Shown piece by piece: positions 5,801 to 7,688 of a stretch of 7,688 nt of DNA. The translations under genes and the position numbers were made by a program. The stretch spans positions 1 to 7,688 of the forward strand of contig DIVU01000043.1 of NCBI GenBank assembly GCA_002423365.1, in the 5' to 3' direction. The first letter of the stretch is position 1. Each line of letters begins with the position of its first letter. The notes under the pieces are model-generated. The model did not search any database and had not been told where the DNA came from. It saw nothing but the letters and a program-made list of their open reading frames with translations. The DNA comes from Desulfuromonadaceae bacterium UBA6124 (GTDB taxonomy: Bacteria; Desulfobacterota; Desulfuromonadia; Desulfuromonadales; Trichloromonadaceae).

Positions 5801-7408
5801 ATGGATCAGCGCATCCTGATTGTCGACGACAGCCCGTCGGTCCTGAAAATTCTCAACGACGCGCTGCGCGCCGAATACCAGATCAGTGTAACCACCAGCG
5901 GCAAGGACGCCCTGGCCGTCGCCGCCGCGCAGCATCCCGACCTGATCCTGCTCGACATCAAAATGCCCGACATGGACGGCTACGAGGTCTGCCGCCGGCT
6001 GAAACAGTCGCCGGAAACCCGGGACATTCCCATCCTCTTCGTCACCGTGCTGAACGAAACGGAGGATGAAGCCAAGGGGCTGGAGATGGGCGCGGTCGAC
6101 TATATCACCAAGCCGATCGCGCCCTCCGTCGTCCAGGCCCGAGTGCGGGCGCATATGCGCCTGAAGCGGCATCAGGACCAGCTCGAAGAACTGGTCCGGG
6201 AACGCACCCGCGAACTGGTCGAAGCCCGCAGCCGGGCCGAGGAGGCGAACCGCGCCCAGGGGGAGTTCATCACCAACATCAGCCATGAAATCCGCACGCC
6301 CATGATCAGCATCCTGGGGATGGCCGAACTGATGGTGGAAACGGAACTGACATCCCGGCAGCGGGAGTGCATGGACACCATCTCCGATTCGGTGACGCAG
6401 CTGAAGCGGCTGTTGAACGACCTGCTCGATTTCTCCAGTTTTGAAACCGGAAAAATCGCCCTGGAGAAAGCCCCGCTGGAACCCCACCGGGTTTTTCTCC
6501 CCCTGCTCTTGGAATTCCTGGCCAAAGCGGAAAAACGCGGACTGTCCTTCTTCTGGAAGATCGATCCCAAAATCCCGGAAGTGCTTTTGGGGGACGCTGA
6601 ACGCTTGAAGCAGGCGCTGGCCCATCTGCTCGACAATGCCCTGAAGTTCACCCCTTCCGGCGCCGTCGACCTGAAATGCACCCTTGACGAGAACACAGCG
6701 GCGCAGACTCCGGAGCAGCAGGTCATACTGCGCTTTTCAATAACGGACACCGGCATCGGCATCCCGGAGAATGAACAGGAACGGATTTTTCAGCCCTTTT
6801 ACCAGATCGACGGCAGTCTTTCACGCCGCTATGCCGGCACCGGCGTCGGGCTGGCCATGACCCGCCGGCTGGTGGAAATGATGGGGGGAAGCATCCGCGC
6901 GGAATCGGTCCCGGCCGGCGGTAGTCGCTTCACCTTCACCGTGCGCCTGGAGCGCGAGAACGGAAATGCCGTCGCGCCTTCTCATCCCGGCAAGAACTGG
7001 AACGACTTGCGCGTGCTGATCGTCGAGGATACCGAACCCAACCGACGGCTCTTCCAGATTCTTCTGGAAAACCAGAAGTGTCAGGTGCGAGTCGCCGACA
7101 ATGGCCGCAAGGCTCTGGATATCCTTGAAAAAGAGCCTTTTGATCTGATTCTGATGGATATCCAGATGCCGGAGATGGACGGGCTGGAGGCGACCCGGCG
7201 CATCCGTGGTGCCAGTGGGGAACATTGGAATCCCGCGATCCCCATTATCGCCCTGACCGCCCACGGCCAGTCAGGGGACCGGAAAAGTTATCTTGATGCC
7301 GGGATGAACGACTATCTGGCCAAACCCTTCCGCGCCCAAATGCTGCTGGATAAGATCGAACGTCTGGTGGTGAAACCCGCGCCGACGGAATCCGTTCATG
7401 GCCGCTGA
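5801..7408 (+). CDS. Hybrid histidine kinase, REC-HisKA-HATPase-REC, no sensor domain
   Basis: The product is 535 residues and soluble, with no membrane segment or PAS/GAF sensor. Receiver 1 spans about 3-120: acidic pair D9/D10, phospho-acceptor D52 (LLDIKMPDMDG), T82, K104. A charged helical linker, probably coiled coil, runs about 120-152 (QLEELVRERTRELVEA). The HisKA domain has phosphorylated H162 in NISHEIRTP. The HATPase domain has the N box with N279 (LDNALKF), the G1 box DTGIG (316-320) and the G2 box GTGVGL (346-351). Receiver 2 spans about 403-520: E409/D410, D453 (LMDIQMPEMDG), T486, K508. All catalytic residues are present, so it should autophosphorylate H162 and pass phosphate to D453. 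Input probably comes through receiver 1, phosphorylated by another kinase. AAAAGAGG (5786-5793) sits 7 bases before the ATG at 5801, so the in-frame ATG at 5750 is less likely. The gene overlaps the next by 11 bp. Confidence 0.93.
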   Translation: MDQRILIVDDSPSVLKILNDALRAEYQISVTTSGKDALAVAAAQHPDLILLDIKMPDMDGYEVCRRLKQSPETRDIPILFVTVLNETEDEAKGLEMGAVDYITKPIAPSVVQARVRAHMRLKRHQDQLEELVRERTRELVEARSRAEEANRAQGEFITNISHEIRTPMISILGMAELMVETELTSRQRECMDTISDSVTQLKRLLNDLLDFSSFETGKIALEKAPLEPHRVFLPLLLEFLAKAEKRGLSFFWKIDPKIPEVLLGDAERLKQALAHLLDNALKFTPSGAVDLKCTLDENTAAQTPEQQVILRFSITDTGIGIPENEQERIFQPFYQIDGSLSRRYAGTGVGLAMTRRLVEMMGGSIRAESVPAGGSRFTFTVRLERENGNAVAPSHPGKNWNDLRVLIVEDTEPNRRLFQILLENQKCQVRVADNGRKALDILEKEPFDLILMDIQMPEMDGLEATRRIRGASGEHWNPAIPIIALTAHGQSGDRKSYLDAGMNDYLAKPFRAQMLLDKIERLVVKPAPTESVHGR

Positions 7409-7688
7409 AACGGTGGACCAGCCGAGGCTTCTCATCGTCGACGACGCCCCGCAAAACCTGCGTCTGCTCAACGGTATCCTCCGTGGCAACTACCGGATCA
7501 GCGTTGCCGTCAGCGGCCTCGAGGCGCTGGAACTGGCCGCTGCCCGGCCGCCCGACCTCATCCTGTTGGACGTATCGATGCCCGGGATGGACGGCTTCGA
7601 GGTCTGTCGCCGGCTCAAGGCTGCGCCCGCGACCCAGGAGATTCCGGTGATTTTCGTCACCGGCCTGACGGAAGAGGAAGGACGTTCC
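7398..7688 (+). CDS. Response regulator, N-terminal receiver domain (cut by window end)
   Basis: The first 97 codons are visible and the frame is open to the last base. The receiver domain begins near residue 10: D15/D16 acidic pair, phospho-acceptor D58 (LLDVSMPGMDG), T88 (FVTG). The start ATG at 7398 overlaps the end of the kinase gene (stop 7406-7408) in another frame, so translation is probably coupled. Only a weak purine stretch (cggaa) precedes it. By eye about 52 of 85 aligned residues match receiver 1 of the neighbouring kinase, which is high for two receivers and suggests duplication or shared phosphodonors. The output domain is outside the window. GGDEF, HD-GYP or another hybrid kinase would all be usual after this type of receiver, so the function beyond phospho-reception is unknown. 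It is the likely partner of the kinase upstream. Confidence 0.88.
   Translation, partial: MAAETVDQPRLLIVDDAPQNLRLLNGILRGNYRISVAVSGLEALELAAARPPDLILLDVSMPGMDGFEVCRRLKAAPATQEIPVIFVTGLTEEEGRS

Noticed and set aside
5714..6625. 303-codon minus-strand frame opposite the hybrid kinase
   Set aside because: Antisense shadow of a gene with complete kinase motifs, and no recognisable domain.
1..7688. CRISPR array, tRNA or rRNA genes, attachment sites, toxin-antitoxin or defence genes
   Set aside because: I looked for these and saw no regularly spaced repeats, cloverleaf sequences or recognisable defence proteins.

Overview
The window reads as a chromosomal segment of a GC-rich Gram-negative bacterium. 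The gene styles suggest a Desulfuromonadales/Geobacter-like relative: a Y1 transposase with a DnaA-type tail, a sensor-less hybrid kinase next to another receiver gene, and a COG2108-like radical SAM protein. That placement is inferred from gene content and composition only, since there is no rRNA or other phylogenetic marker.

Layout. (1) 20-1068: a REP-associated tyrosine transposase (RAYT) gene bracketed by a perfect 20-bp inverted repeat. (2) 1072-1254, minus strand: a 60-residue cysteine-rich protein not seen as a known family. It is convergent with the transposase, has a strong ribosome binding site, and its stop codon lies 3 bp from the right repeat. (3) 1255-1709: a 455-bp non-coding region between divergent genes. 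It holds a likely minus-strand promoter with a hairpin-rich leader, and a Pho-box-like array of 11-bp-spaced heptamers facing the next gene. (4) 1710-3965: a PiT-type inorganic phosphate transporter fused to a cytoplasmic PhoU-like helical domain. (5) 3966-4226: a spacer ending in a very strong intrinsic terminator only about 30 bp before the next start codon. (6) 4227-5633: a cytosolic radical SAM protein with extra cysteines. (7) 5634-5800: a spacer with a candidate promoter. (8) 5801-7408: a soluble REC-HisKA-HATPase-REC hybrid kinase. It overlaps by 11 bp a second receiver-domain gene (7398 to the window end), which is cut off by the window edge.

How the parts work together. The clearest functional unit is the phosphate module: a transporter carrying its own PhoU-like regulator behind a possible PhoB site. 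The second unit is the overlapping kinase/receiver pair, very probably one signalling operon. Its first receiver domain and the neighbouring receiver are about 60% identical by eye, which suggests duplication. The radical SAM gene stands alone and its substrate cannot be told from the sequence. The transposase unit looks like an insertion or resident REP-type element that ends exactly at the 3' end of the cysteine-rich gene.

No CRISPR array, tRNA, rRNA, prophage or defence island is visible. The least explained parts are the 20-bp repeat/transposase unit, the cysteine-rich protein with its structured leader, and the terminator placed directly before the radical SAM gene.
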